Source: Caprella mutica (lineage: Eukaryota > Arthropoda > Malacostraca > Amphipoda > Caprellidae). Taken from it: DNA of 64,000 nt. The notes below the pieces were generated by a model. The model saw only the letters and a program-made list of their open reading frames with translations. It was not told where the DNA came from and did no database searches. Below, piece after piece: positions 23,193-34,802 of the stretch. A program made the translations under genes and the position numbers. Within the stretch, counting starts at the first letter, position 1; each line of letters begins with the position of its first letter. The stretch covers positions 9,528 through 73,527 of the forward strand of contig CANNZV010001636.1 in NCBI GenBank assembly GCA_947561585.1, given 5' to 3'.

Positions 23193-23336
23193 TTCTGAAA
23201 TTGAAATAACAATATATTAATGAATCTAAATAGACAAGGCTTGAAAAAATTACTATGATAAATATCTTGAAAGGTTTAGTAGACTCAGCGTTGACAAATT
23301 TTTATTTAACTCAAGCTTGATGATAAATATATAAAT

Positions 23337-24030
23337 CTTTTGTCTATATATCCCCTCTAAATCTACTTATGGAAGACGTTGAAGCGTTACCATCGCCGTA
23401 TTTAGTCCGTTAAGGGAACCTCAGAGGTTATATCCCAAACTGTGGTAACTGTCTTACAATCCTACCATTAAATTATTATATCTATGACAATAAATCCCCT
23501 CTGATTCTACTTATAAAAGACGTTGAAGCGTTACCATCGCCGTATTTAGTCCGTTAAGGGAACCTCAGAGGTTATATCCCAAACTGTGGTAACTGTCTTA
23601 CAATTCTACTATTAAATTATTATATATATGACAATAAATACCCTCTTATTCTACTTATAAAAGACGTTGAAGCGTTACCATCGCCGTATTTAGTCCGTTA
23701 AGGGAACCTCAGAGGTTATATCCCAAACTGTGGTAACTGTCTTACAATTCTACCATTAAATTATAATATCTATGACAATAAATACCCTCTTATTCTACTT
23801 ATAAAAGTCGTTGAAGCGTTACCATCGCCGTATTTAGTCCGTTAAGGGAACCTCAGAGGTTATATCCCAAACTGTGGTAACTGTCTTACAATTCTACCAT
23901 TAAAATATTATATCTATGACAATAAATCCCTCTTATATTACTTATAAAAGACGTTGAAGCGTTACCATCGCCGTATTTAGTCCGTTAAGGGAACCTCAGA
24001 GGTTATATCCCAAACTGTGGTAACTGACTT
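23337..24030. repeat. 144-bp tandem repeat, 5 copies, upstream of transposase copy 1
   Basis: The landmark GACGTTGAAGCGTTACC, once with one mismatch, occurs at 23374, 23519, 23663, 23807 and 23950. The units also share TTAGTCCGTTAAGGGAACCT and CCCAAACTGTGGTAACTG. Unit-to-unit divergence is low. The array begins about 145 bp upstream of the transposase ATG, so it lies where a promoter would be. Confidence 0.95.
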
Positions 24031-25250
24031 ACATCCTAAGCTCCCATCTACTCACCTAACTGCTGCTGTCCTCAACTGCTGCTGCCTGCTGTCTTGAATG
24101 TTTTCTTATCTGAGTCCTCAGTTCCTAATTTTTTTCGAAATTTTTGGAAGTCTTCGTTTTTATACTAATCTATTTTACCAAGTTAGAGTTATTATTAGTA
24201 TAAAATATATCGTGTTAAGTAAATGGTTCAAGTTCATGAGGATCAATTCAATAATTTATGTTGATATAGAAAAAGAATGCGAATACTTAAAAAGAGATTT
24301 TACACATGAATAAATACAATGATTAATAGATTTTAATTAAAGGGAGAACTGATCGTATTGCAGAATTTAAAATAAAAATTAATTGAATATCTGTAAGATC
24401 AAATATTTAACCATTTGTATTATAAAAAATTAATTTAAATATTTATAAATTATTATTGAAAATATACTAGTAATTTTTTAATCACAAATTCACAATCAAA
24501 AATGATTTATATCATTTAGAACACAATAAACTAATTGCAATGTAACTAAACATATTGGTTGTCATTTTCATACTTTAATTGGGTTAACGCCAACAGTAGG
24601 AATGTAGGATTTATAGCAATTAAAGGGGTAACTTGCCTATTTGTAGAGTGCGATATAGAAATCAATCAAACATCAATAAAATCAAATATTTATCGATTAA
24701 TTGTTACAAAATTAGTTCAAATATTTAAAAATTATTACTGAAAATATACTAGTAACATTTTAACCACATTCAAAAATAATTTATATAATTCAGAACAAAT
24801 TAAATGAATGGTAGTCATAGAAAATATACAAGTGAATGATTGTCTTCGCTTGAAACTAATTGTCCTAATTTCGCCACCTGATTATTATCATTGTATTTCT
24901 TAAAATAGAGATTATTGCTGCAGATAGAAAAAATAATCGATCTCTTATATATACAATAATTACATTTTGATGGGTAGTTTCATGGGAATTCTTATTTAAA
25001 TATGAGATTTTTGCTCTCGCGCGAACTAGGTTCAGTACCTTAATTGATGTCGCACGGAGAGGTGGGGTGTGCGTGCGATGCACTCTATTTTGATTTATTA
25101 TTTTTGGAAGCCTTTAGTACTCTATAATCAATCAATTACCATGATCCTAATTAAAAATTTATGTAGATTTGCATGAAAATAAGCAAAGTTATCTGTGATA
25201 ACTTGAAAATGAAATATTTAACTTTTCGGGCTTGCTGTCGAAATATAGGC
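24031..25250. other. 5' non-coding region of Tigger-like copy 1, with subterminal motif
   Basis: CTG-rich sequence (24060-24092) is followed by AT-rich DNA. A GC-richer patch lies at 25012-25080. TGTCCTAATTTCGCCACCTG at 24861-24880 is an inverted copy of the motif repeated near the element's other end, and is probably a transposase-binding site. The short frames at 24098 and 24559 are conserved in copy 2 only because the whole block is duplicated; they have no recognisable domain. Confidence 0.55.
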
Positions 25251-25276
25251 AGTGGCGAAATTAGGGTTATTGACGT

Positions 25277-27544
25277 TACAACAAAGAATCTATATACAGC
25301 AAAGGATTAATCTACAGCAAAGGATCTATTTACAGCAAAAGTTCTATCTACAGCAAAGGATCTATCTACAGCAAAGGAACCATCTACAGGAAAGGATCTA
25401 TCTACATCAAAGGATCTATTTACAGTAAAGGATCTATCTACAGCAAAAGATCTATCTACAATAAGGAATCTATCTGCAGCAAAGGATCTATCTACAGCAA
25501 AGGATCTATCTTCAGCAAAGGATCTTAATACAGCATAGGATCTATCTACAGCAAAGGATCTATCTACAATAGGTGATCTATTTACAGTAAAGGATCTATC
25601 TATAGCCAAGGATCTATCTTCAGCAAAAGAATTTATCTACAGCAAAGGATCTATTTGCAGCAAAGGATCTATCTACAGCAAAGGATCTATCTACAGCAAA
25701 GGATCTATCTACAGCAAAGGATCTATCTACAGTATTGGATCTATTTACAGCAAAGGATCCATCTACAGAAAAGTTTCTATCTACAGAAAAGGATCTATCA
25801 ACAGAAAAGGTTCTATCTACAGCAAAGATCCATCTACAACAAAGGATCTATCTACAGCAAAAGATCTATCTACAGTAAAGGATTTATCTACTGCAAATGA
25901 TCTATCTACTGCAAAGGATCTATCTACAGCAAAGGATCTATCTACATCAAAGAATCTATGTACTTCAAAGGATCTATTTTCAGCGGAGGATCTTTCAACA
26001 GCAGAGGATCTACTACAGCATAGGATATTCATACAGCAAAGGATCTATCTACAGCAAAATATATATCTACAGCAAAGGATCTATCTACAGAAAATTATCT
26101 ATCTACAGCAAAGGATCTATCAACAGTAAGAGATATATTTACAGCGAAGGACCAAACTAAAGCAAATAATCTATCTACAGCAAAGGATCTATCTACAGTA
26201 TTGGATCTATCTACAGCAAAGGATCTATCTAAAGTAAGGGATCTTCTTACAGCGAAGGATCAATCTACAGCAAAGGATCTATCTACAGCAAAGGATCTAT
26301 CTACAGAAAAGGATATATATACAGCAAAGGATCGATTTACAGTATGGGATCTATCTACAGTAAAAATCTATCTACAGTAAAGGATCAATCTAAGGCAAAG
26401 GATACATTTACATAAAAGGATCTATGTACAGCAAAGGATCTATCTACAGCAAATGATCTATCTACAGAAAAAGATCTATTCACAGTAAAGGATCTATTTA
26501 CATCAAATGATCAATCTACAGTAGGGGATCTATTAACAGCAAAAGATCTATCTACAATAAAGGATCTATCAACAGCAAGAGATCTATCTACAATAAGTGA
26601 TCTATCTACCATAAAGAATCTATCTACAACCAAGTGTCTATCTACAGCAAAAGATCTATCTTCAGCGAAGGATCAATTCACAGAAAAGGATCAATCTACA
26701 GCTAAGGATCTATCTACAGCAAAGTTTCTATCTACAGTAATGTATCTTTCTTCAGAAAAGGATCTATCTACTGCAAAGGATCTGTCCACAACAAAGGATC
26801 TATCTACATCAAAGGATCTATCTACAATATGTGATCTATCTACAGCAAAGGATCTATCTTCAGCAAAGGATGTATCTACAGCAAAGGATCTATCTACAGC
26901 AAAAGATCAATCTACAGCAAAGGATATATCTACAGTAAACGAACTCTATACAGCCAAAGGATCCATTCACAGCGAAGGATCTATCTACAGCAAAGGATCT
27001 ATCTACAGCAAAGGATCCATCTACAGAAAAGTTTCTATCTACAGAAAAGGATCTATCTACAGCAAAGGATCTATCTACAGCAAATGATCTATCTACGTCA
27101 AGGGATCTATCTATGGCGAATGATCTATCTACATCAAAGGATCTATCTACAGCAAAGGATCTATCTACAGCAAAGGTTCTATCTACAGCAAAGGATCTAT
27201 CTGCAGCAATGGATCTATCTACAACTAACGATCTATCAACAGCAAAGATCTATCTACAACAAAGGATCTATCTACAGCAAAAGATCTATCTACAGTGAAG
27301 GATTTATCTTCAGCAAAGGATCTATCAACAGCAAAGGTTCTATCTACAGCAAACAATCTATATACAGTAAAGAAACTATCTACAGCAAAGGATCTATCTT
27401 CAGTAAATGATCTATCTACAGCAAGTCATCCATCTACAGAAAGGTGTCCTTCTACAGAAAAGGATCTTTCTACAGCTAAGGATCTAACTACAGTAAAGGA
27501 TCTATCTACTGCAAAGGATCTGTCCACAACAATGGATCTATCTA
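25277..27544 (+). repeat. 18-bp satellite array A, forward orientation, about 126 units
   Basis: The unit is GATCTATCTACAGCAAAG, with frequent point variants but an almost unbroken 18-bp phase. It is bounded by TA plus the Tigger-like terminus on both sides: copy 1 ends at 25276 and copy 2 starts at 27545. All three forward frames and one reverse frame stay open for long stretches; these are not genes. Confidence 0.97.
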
Positions 27545-27744
27545 ACGTCAATAGCCCTAATTTCGCCAGTTTCGATTAAATTCATTTTCGTATTCAGATA
27601 ACAATAAAACCTTGCATTTTAAACGTTTTGTGTCAATTTTATACTGTTAAGAAACATCTAAAGAATCAAATAAGATGTCTCCAAAGCATCCATGAAGTTC
27701 CCTAAAAAAATTAGAAACAGTTTAGTAAGGGGTATTCAAAATTG

Positions 27745-27829
27745 GCGAAATTAGAACTTTTTGCCTAATTTCGCCAACAGAAATTATTGACTTTTCCTAA
27801 TTTCGCCAGCAGGTGGCGAAATTAGGACA
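27745..27829. promoter_or_regulatory. Cluster of CCTAATTTCGCC motifs near the left end of Tigger copy 2
   Basis: The 12-bp core of the terminal repeat recurs in both orientations at about 27752, 27766, 27796 and 27812. The last copy, CAGGTGGCGAAATTAGGACA (27810-27829), is the exact inverse of the motif at 24861-24880 and 34386-34405 near the right ends. Such subterminal copies are typical transposase-binding sites (inference). Confidence 0.6.
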
Positions 27830-27887
27830 CCATAATAAATAACTGCCTTATTTCACCATCACATGTAATACCATATATTGGGTGGTA

Positions 27888-28176
27888 CTATTTACCGTAT
27901 GAACTATATAGGCAGTTAAGACTATTTACAGCTAGAATGGAGGCAGTTAGGACTATTTACCGAATGGAGGCAGTTAGGACTATTTACAGAATGGAGGCAG
28001 TTAAGACTATTTACAGAATGGAGGCAGTTAAGACTATTTACCGAATGGAGGCAGTTAAGACTATTTACTGAATGGAGGCAGTTAAGACTATTTACCGAAT
28101 GGATGCAGTTAAGACTATTTACCGAATGGAGGCAAATAAAACTATTTGACGAATGGAGGCAGTTAAGACTATTTAC
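27888..28176. repeat. 27-bp minisatellite, about 10 copies
   Basis: The unit contains GAATGGAGGCAGTTAAGAC and TATTTACC, repeating every 27 bp with few variants. It lies in the left part of Tigger copy 2. The matching part of copy 1 is missing. Confidence 0.95.
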
Positions 28177-28177
28177 A

Positions 28178-28508
28178 GAGAGTTACTGTGACACAGAGAG
28201 TTACAGTGACACAGAGAGTTACAGTGACACAGAGAGTTACAGTGACACATAGAGTTACAGTGACACATAGAGTTACTGTGACACAGAGAGTTACAGTGAC
28301 ACAGAGAGTTACTGTGACACAGAGAGTTACATTGACACATAGAGTTACAGTGACACATAGAGTTACTGTGACACAGAGAGTTACAGTGACACATAGAGTT
28401 ACTGTGACACAGAGAGTTACAGTGACACAGAGAGTTACTGTGACACAGAGAGTTACAGTGACACAGAGAGTTACAGTGACAGAGACTTACAGTGACACAG
28501 AGAGTTAA
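28178..28508. repeat. 18-bp minisatellite (AGAGTTACAGTGACACAG), about 18 copies
   Basis: Units alternate ACAGTGAC and ACTGTGAC and CAGAG and CATAG variants with perfect phase. It directly follows the 27-bp array. Open frames on both strands are consequences of the period. Confidence 0.97.
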
Positions 28509-28648
28509 GTGACAGTTAGTATAACAAGAGATTAAAGAATTTCCCAGTTTGGGTTCATAGTGAAAATGTCAACCTGAAAAATAATTGAGATAAATAATCG
28601 TCTCCTATAGATTTAAAAAAAATATGCTTCAAGAAGCTGCAACCATAA

Positions 28649-28872
28649 TATATATATATATGTATATATATATATCCCCATGTGAAGTGCAACAAACTAG
28701 TGGATATAATAAAATAACTACATATTACGGTTTTATTTATTATCTGGTGCTGGGAAAATTGCCACCGGGAAAACTGCCACTGTGGGAAAACTGCCACTGG
28801 GAACCAGGGAAAATGGCCACTGTGGGAAAACTGCCTCTGTAGGAATATTGGCATCCGGAAAATTGCCACTGT
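28649..28872. repeat. TA microsatellite, foldback-family arm and GGGAAAACTGCC repeats (copy 2)
   Basis: This is the counterpart of 18957-19215. The TA run marks the left limit of similarity between the two Tigger-like copies. GTGCAACAAACTAGTGGATA recurs at about 28684. Confidence 0.7.
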
Positions 28873-30784
28873 ACATATATAAATTCATACTGAATTTTTA
28901 TTTTGAAAATCACAAAAATCATAGGTACTGAATGCAATGTTGATAAGAATTTAATACATCATTATATATGAGAATTTTAACAATGTGTACATCTCAAATT
29001 GACAAGTTATACGATATATGTGAATTCTTCCTTACAATGATCATATGCAATATTTGAAAGAATTAGCTTTAAATATGCTATTTTCTGAAATATCTGTCTA
29101 GTTATTAATGTGTTTTTTAATCAGTTAACAAATGTCAAAATTATTGTACATAAACGTTGATTAATTTTGATTGATATTTTTATTCTTTGACAAGTTGTGC
29201 TCATGTAGCTATGTACAGATAACGAAAATGTATTTTTCAAATAATTAATACGAAATATATAAAATATACTATGTTCGTACTGGGGTTAACATGTACACAT
29301 TCAATACATTTTGTAATGTGACAATCGCACCAAGCATATTTTTTTATCGATATAGCCAATTTAACATTCACGCCTAACACTATAGTTATATTAGATTTGT
29401 TTCTTAGAAACTGAATATCAATTATGACAGGTAATTCCCGTGATTTCTCTGTTAGTTTGACTCGTAGTCTTCATTTACTATCAGCTCTTCATTTTCCTTT
29501 TTAATCCGTGAGTGCAGTCACCGGTGCTTTGTGTCCCATTTCGTCACATTCCTTGGTAAGTTTTATTCACGGAGTAGCTTTTCTAAGTCCGTTATATTTT
29601 AGGAATTGAAAGATTGGAAGGTTCGGTACCCCTGATTACCATATCTGATTTATGAATTTATTCAATAGTCCATAATAGAAAATATTCTACTTTAGTCACT
29701 AATTTAATATACTTGCATATTAATTAAATGGGATCGAACAAATCCAACAGACGGCTAAACGTTGACAAATATAGTCATTCAAGTAACATTAAATTAGTCA
29801 TTACCTACGCAGATTTTTGAAGGTTATATTCTAGGCGGCATTTATTTATCATTTATTATTCGTATAGCACAAAAAGTATTCATTCAAATTGCCTGAAATT
29901 TGGTGGGGCAATTGGTCAATGTCCAGGGACTTTCTGGTAAAATTTATTGGGCGATCTGTTTTATCTTTAACCAAATAATTATTTATTATAATTTCAAATT
30001 CAATTAAGCTCTACACAGTTCTAAAATATGTTATATATGATATATCATTATTATATATCAATCCTGAATACTTTCATGTATTTATAAACTAAGGTTTGTT
30101 ATTGTCTACACTAAAACTATAAATGACGATTCAACTATAGTATGATATACTGATTTTGACCAGGACTGTACATACATAATAAAATAATACAAGCATGAAG
30201 TTTTATACACATTCTAGTCTCGACTGACAATATCTTTCTGTGGTTCTAATCTTGTTTATAACAATATCAGTTGATGAAGTATCAGAAGTTCTCCTGCCGG
30301 GTTATCTATAAGAAAAAAGTTCCTCATAGTTTACAATATATTGTCTCTTTAATTGGCACATTAATAATTAAGCGTTGTGCTTATGTTTTAAATTTAATTC
30401 GATGATATATATTTTTAGGTTTTTTAAATATATTTAACTACCATTATCAATAAATGAGGAGTATAGAAACAAAAAGTAATAGAAACAATACATATATTTA
30501 GAAAATCTTGGAATATGACACATCAATTTATCATTATAGCTATATAATAAATATCATAATAAACATAACTGAATGAAAATAAAAATATTATCCCTATAAT
30601 ATTATTAAACCTATTGATCTTATTAGCAACTCCCTTATAAGCAATGTATATTCAAGTCAAAAATAACAATATAATAAAAAGCAATATAAAATAACAAAAA
30701 TTAGCAATATAGAATAACAATGTAAAATGACACTAAATAACATTATAACTGACTTTCAACAAAAGATTCCTATTATGAATTAAA
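28873..30784. other. Non-coding 3' region of Tigger-like copy 2
   Basis: AT-rich and nearly identical to 19216-21126. No gene seen. Confidence 0.6.
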
Positions 30785-30955
30785 TTAATCATTTACAGGG
30801 CAATCAGAGCAATAAAATGAATCAGCATAATTGAAATTATTAGACAGACATCTGGGACATACCAAATGTGGACATCGAAGAGTCTCGCATCCAACCCATT
30901 TTATTTGCAGCTCATAAGGATCTGAGGTCCAGTTACTTTTACAGACTAAACAATC
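30785..30955 (-). CDS. PHD-like zinc-finger C-terminal segment of the transposase (off-frame), copy 2
   Basis: Same as the segment at 21127-21297: all eight Cys and the His are retained, with two substitutions seen (Trp31 to Leu, and a Pro to Ser after Cys36). Retention of every metal ligand in both decaying copies, in the same off-frame position, supports a real domain that is reached by splicing or frameshifting. Confidence 0.6.
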   Translation of the reverse strand, partial: DCLVCKSNWTSDPYELQIKWVGCETLRCPHLVCPRCLSNNFNYADSFYCSDCPVND

Positions 30956-32858
30956 TTATCATCAGACGTAGTGGATGTATTTGTAGATTTCCTATATTGT
31001 TTCCTTCCGCAAGATTGAGAATTTGCACGCTTTGATTTTTCAGCTTTTCTTGCCTCTTTAGCTTTGATTGCTAATCTTTGCTGATTGATATCGTTTACTA
31101 CTTCATCCGATGTCATGATCCTCGCTTTAGATTTTATCCTCAAAGTATTGTGTCTCCACAATACTTTGAGTATTGTGTCTCCTAGAGGGTAAAAAATGCT
31201 GGCCAAATCATGCGGCACAATACCAGCCTTAACAAGAGGATTATTTTCAATCATACTGGATTGATTACAAAGAAATGATGGTACAATTTCTGGCCTCTTA
31301 ACTGCAGCGATCATGTTGTTATTTTCATCTAATGAAGACGCAGAGGGAAGAGGATCGACATCAGTTAACCGAAAAGCTGCTGCAGCAGGTGTAGAGGGTA
31401 CAGGCTCATCCATATCATCTCTATCACCTCGTAGAACATCTACCTCCGGTGGCGCATCTATTTGAGCTGGCAGGATTTCATAATTGCTATTGGTAAGGTC
31501 GATCACTGGAAGGTCTTCACCGTCTTGAAAGCCAAGGAAATCGCCATGCTGAGAAGAACCATCACTAAGTATATCATCATTAATAGATTCCAGTTCATCT
31601 GGTTCAATATTTTCTGCTGAAAATGAAGGAGGCAAATATAAATCTACGTCCAAAGAAGGTATGATTTTGTTCCGTTGTAGAGGCTCTTTATCAATGGCGT
31701 TGGGATTGTAAGGAAATATCCCACATTTTCTAAACCCCGACTTTATGTTTGTCATGGTCATGCTGTTTTCAAATTGTTTTTTTTATTATTCTTGCAACTT
31801 GATTTTTTTGAATCCAATAGTCCCCTCGTATCGCTTGCCCAAGTTTGACCACTTTAGACACATTCATCTTTAAAGATTTGTACACCGCTACGTCTAAAGG
31901 ATGGCATATGTGTGTTGTATGTGGCATTAGAGCAAGTAGAATTACATGTTTTTTTTTGCCTTCTCAATAACTTGAGGAGAACAGTGAGACGTGTGACCAT
32001 CAAGAAGAAGTAAGACCGGGTGCACTGGTGATGGACGAGCATGAGGAATAAATATTTTTACAAACCATCGATAAAATAACTCGCTGTCCATGAAACCGCT
32101 GTCCTGTTTCCCATATAGCGCCCCATCAGGTCCTCCGGAGGTATATCGTCCTCCTGGGAAAGACGATTTAAATATTATGAATGGGGGAAGAGTGGCTCCA
32201 GATGCAGATACACAGCATAACAAACTTATGTGCTCCGATGAAGCTACCTGCCTTGAATGGGCTGATCTTAATCTTTTTGGAATGACAACTCTTTGGGTAC
32301 ATTTATTTAAATCGATGACAGTTTCGTCACAATTGTAGATATCTTGAGGTCGATAATGGAAGTCTCCATCATCAAGAGTCTTCTTCAGTAGTTGAAAATA
32401 TTCTCGAATATTATCAACTGTCGCATGGAGGGCTTTTCCTCTATCTAGGCTATCAGGTTTTCGTAACGAAGTGCAATCTGGATGACGCTTCTTGAAGCCC
32501 AACCACCATTTGTAGGCGGGTCCATTTTCGCCGAAAACATTATTCCCAACAGTTTTGTCTATGCACACCATGCGTACAGTAGTATTTGGTTGATTGCTAG
32601 AGGAAAGGCTCTGAGCGCCATGTACTCTATGTACTCACAGAGGCTCGTTTCTTGTTCTTCTGACAAAGCTGTTGGTCTTCCACCACCTTTACAATCTTCT
32701 TTAACCTTTCCCTTCAGACGATCGGATAAAGTTTTCCGAGGTACATTGAATGCTTTGGCATCTTGAGACAGATTCATACGGCTTTCTTTACAACACTCGA
32801 GGGCTTGTGCCATATCTAGTGGATCCCATTTATTGTATGATTTAGTATTTCTAGCCAT
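30946..32858 (-). pseudogene. pogo/Tigger-like transposase, copy 2, frameshifted
   Basis: It has the same architecture as copy 1, and codons 117 and 230 are sense here (Trp and Lys). It is broken by different lesions: a 2-bp insertion near 32565 (CACACC against CACC), a 1-bp deletion in a T run near 31949 and a compensating 1-bp insertion in another T run near 31780. The catalytic D177 and D286 blocks are readable; the region holding D322 lies between the two compensating shifts and is out of frame. Near the C-terminus a short palindrome has been replaced by a different palindrome of altered length (31141-31168), adding two residues. It is a dead gene. Confidence 0.9.
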
Positions 32859-33003
32859 TTCTGAAATTGAAATAACGATATATTAATGAATCTAAATAGA
32901 CAAGGCTTGAAAAAATTACTATGATAAATATCTTGAAAGGTTAAGTAGACTCAGCGTTGACAAATTTTTATTTAACTCAAGCTTGATGATAAATATATAA
33001 ATC

Positions 33004-33555
33004 TTTTGTCTATATATCCCCTCTAAATCTACTTATGGAAGACGTTGAAGCGTTACCAGCGCCGTATTTAGTACGCTAAGGGAACCTCAGAGGTTATATC
33101 CCAAACTGTGGTTACTGTCTTACAATCCTACCATTAAATTATTATATCTATGACAATAAATCCCCTCTGATTCTACTTATAAAAGACGTTGAAGCGTTAC
33201 CATCGCCGTATTTAGTCCGTTAAGGGAACCTTAGAGGTTATATCCCAAACTGTGGTAACTGTCTCACAATTCTACCATTAAATTATTATATCTATGACAA
33301 TAAATACCCTCTTATTCTACTTATAAAAGTCGTTGAAGCGTTACCATCGCCGTATTTAGTCCGTTAAGGGAACCTCAAAGGTTATATCCCAAACTGTGGT
33401 AACTGTCTTACAATTTTACCATTAAAATATTAAATCTATGACAATAAATCCCCTCTTATTCTACTTATAAAAGACGTTGAAGCGTTACCATCGCCGTATT
33501 TAGTCCGTTAAGGGAACCTCAGAGGTTATATCCCAAACTGTGGTAACTGACTTAC
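33004..33555. repeat. 144-bp tandem repeat, 4 copies, upstream of transposase copy 2
   Basis: Landmarks at 33041, 33185, 33329 and 33473 give an exact 144-bp period. There is one unit fewer than in copy 1, which explains most of the change in offset between the copies (about 9660 to 9526 bp). Confidence 0.95.
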
Positions 33556-34776
33556 ATCCTAAGCTCCTATCTACTCACCTAATTGCTGCTGTCCTCAACT
33601 GCTGCTGCCTGCTGTCTTGAATGTTTTCTTATCTGAGTCCTCAGTTCCTAATTTTTTTTTCGAAATTTTTGGAAGTCTTCGTTTTTATACTAATCTATTT
33701 TACCAAGTTAGAGTAATTATTAGTATAAAAAATATCGTTTTAAGTAAATGGTTCAAGCTCATAAGGATCAATTCAATAATTTATGTTGATATAGAAGAAG
33801 AATGCGAATACTTGAAAAGAGATTTTACACAAGAATAAATACAATGATTAATAGATTTTAATTAAAGGGAGAACTGATCGTATTGCAGAATTTAAAATAA
33901 AATTAATTGAATATCTGTAAGATCAAATATTTAAACAATTTGTATTATAAAAAATATATTTAAATATTTATAAATTATTATTGAAAATATACTAGTAATT
34001 TTTTAATCATAAATTCACAATCAAAAATGATTTATATCATTTAGAACACAATAAACTAATTGCAATGTAACTAAACATATTGGTTGTCATTTTCATACTT
34101 TAATTGGGTTAACGCCAACAGTAGGAATGTAGGATTTATAGCAATTAAAGGGGTAACTTGCCTATTTGTAGAGTGCGATATAGAAATCAATCAAACATCA
34201 ATAAAATCAAATATTTATCGATTAATTGTTACAAAATTAATTCAAATATTTAAAAATTATTACTGAAAATATACTAGTAACATTTTAACCACATTCAAAA
34301 ATAATTTATATAATTCAGAACAAATTAAATGAATGGTAGTCATAGAAAATATACAAGTGAATGATTGTCTTCGCTTGAAACTAATTGTCCTAATTTCGCC
34401 ACCTGATTATTATCATTGTATTTCTTAAAATAGAGATTATTGCTGCAGATAGAAAAAATAATCGATCTCTTATATATACAATAATTACATTTTGATGGGT
34501 AGTTTCATGGGAATTCTTATTTAAATATGAGATTTTTGCTCTCGCGCGAACTAGGTTCAGTACCTTAATTGATGTCGCACGGAGAGGTGGGGTGTGCGTG
34601 CGATGCACTCTATTTTGATTTATTATTTTTGGAAGCCTTTAGTACTCTATAATCAATCAATTACCATTATCCTAATTTAAAAATTTATATAGATTTGCAT
34701 GAAAATAAGCAAAGTTATCTGTGATAACTTGAAAATGAAATATTTAACTTTTCGGGCTTGCTGTCGAAATATGGGC
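33556..34776. other. 5' non-coding region of Tigger-like copy 2, with subterminal motif
   Basis: It matches 24031-25250, including TGTCCTAATTTCGCCACCTG at 34386-34405. No credible gene. Confidence 0.55.
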
Positions 34777-34802
34777 AGTGGCGAAATTAGGGTTATTGAC
34801 GT

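Larger units (their letters stand above)
18957..25276 (-). mobile_element. pogo/Tigger-like DNA transposon, copy 1 (left end missing)
   Basis: It is nearly identical to 28649-34802 of copy 2 by eye, at offsets of about 9660 bp on the left and 9526 bp on the right. The right terminus (25251-25276, containing GGCGAAATTAGGG and TTATTGACGT) is intact and followed by TA and array A. The left terminus and about 1.1 kb present in copy 2 are absent: similarity starts in a TA microsatellite at 18957. The copy carries the transposase pseudogene, a zinc-finger-like C-terminal segment and five 144-bp repeats upstream of the gene. Confidence 0.85.
27545..34802 (-). mobile_element. pogo/Tigger-like DNA transposon, copy 2, both ends present (7258 bp)
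   Basis: The ends are 26-bp inverted repeats (24/26 match) containing ACGTCAATA and CCCTAATTTCGCC, at 27545-27570 and 34777-34802. TA is duplicated at 27543-27544 and 34803-34804. Joining the flanks gives GGATCTATC-TA-CAACAAAG, which occurs uninterrupted (reverse strand) at 48331-48354 and 59788-59811, so the insertion site is verified inside the window. Contents from the left: subterminal motifs, 27-bp and 18-bp minisatellites, non-coding DNA, the zinc-finger segment, the transposase pseudogene on the minus strand and four 144-bp repeats. The size is large for a pogo-type element. Confidence 0.9.

Noticed and set aside
24098..24741. Small frames conserved between the two Tigger copies
   Set aside because: Conservation equals that of the surrounding non-coding DNA; composition is AT-driven and no domain is visible.
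24861..27829. A 3-kb transposon containing array A, bounded by the inverse pair at 24861 and 27810
   Set aside because: The pair are subterminal motifs of two different Tigger copies. The TA duplications and the empty site show the true borders are 25276 and 27545, with the array outside the element.
28178..28508. Protein of TQRVTV repeats (plus strand) or CHCNSL repeats (minus strand)
   Set aside because: Both are translations of the 18-bp minisatellite on opposite strands.
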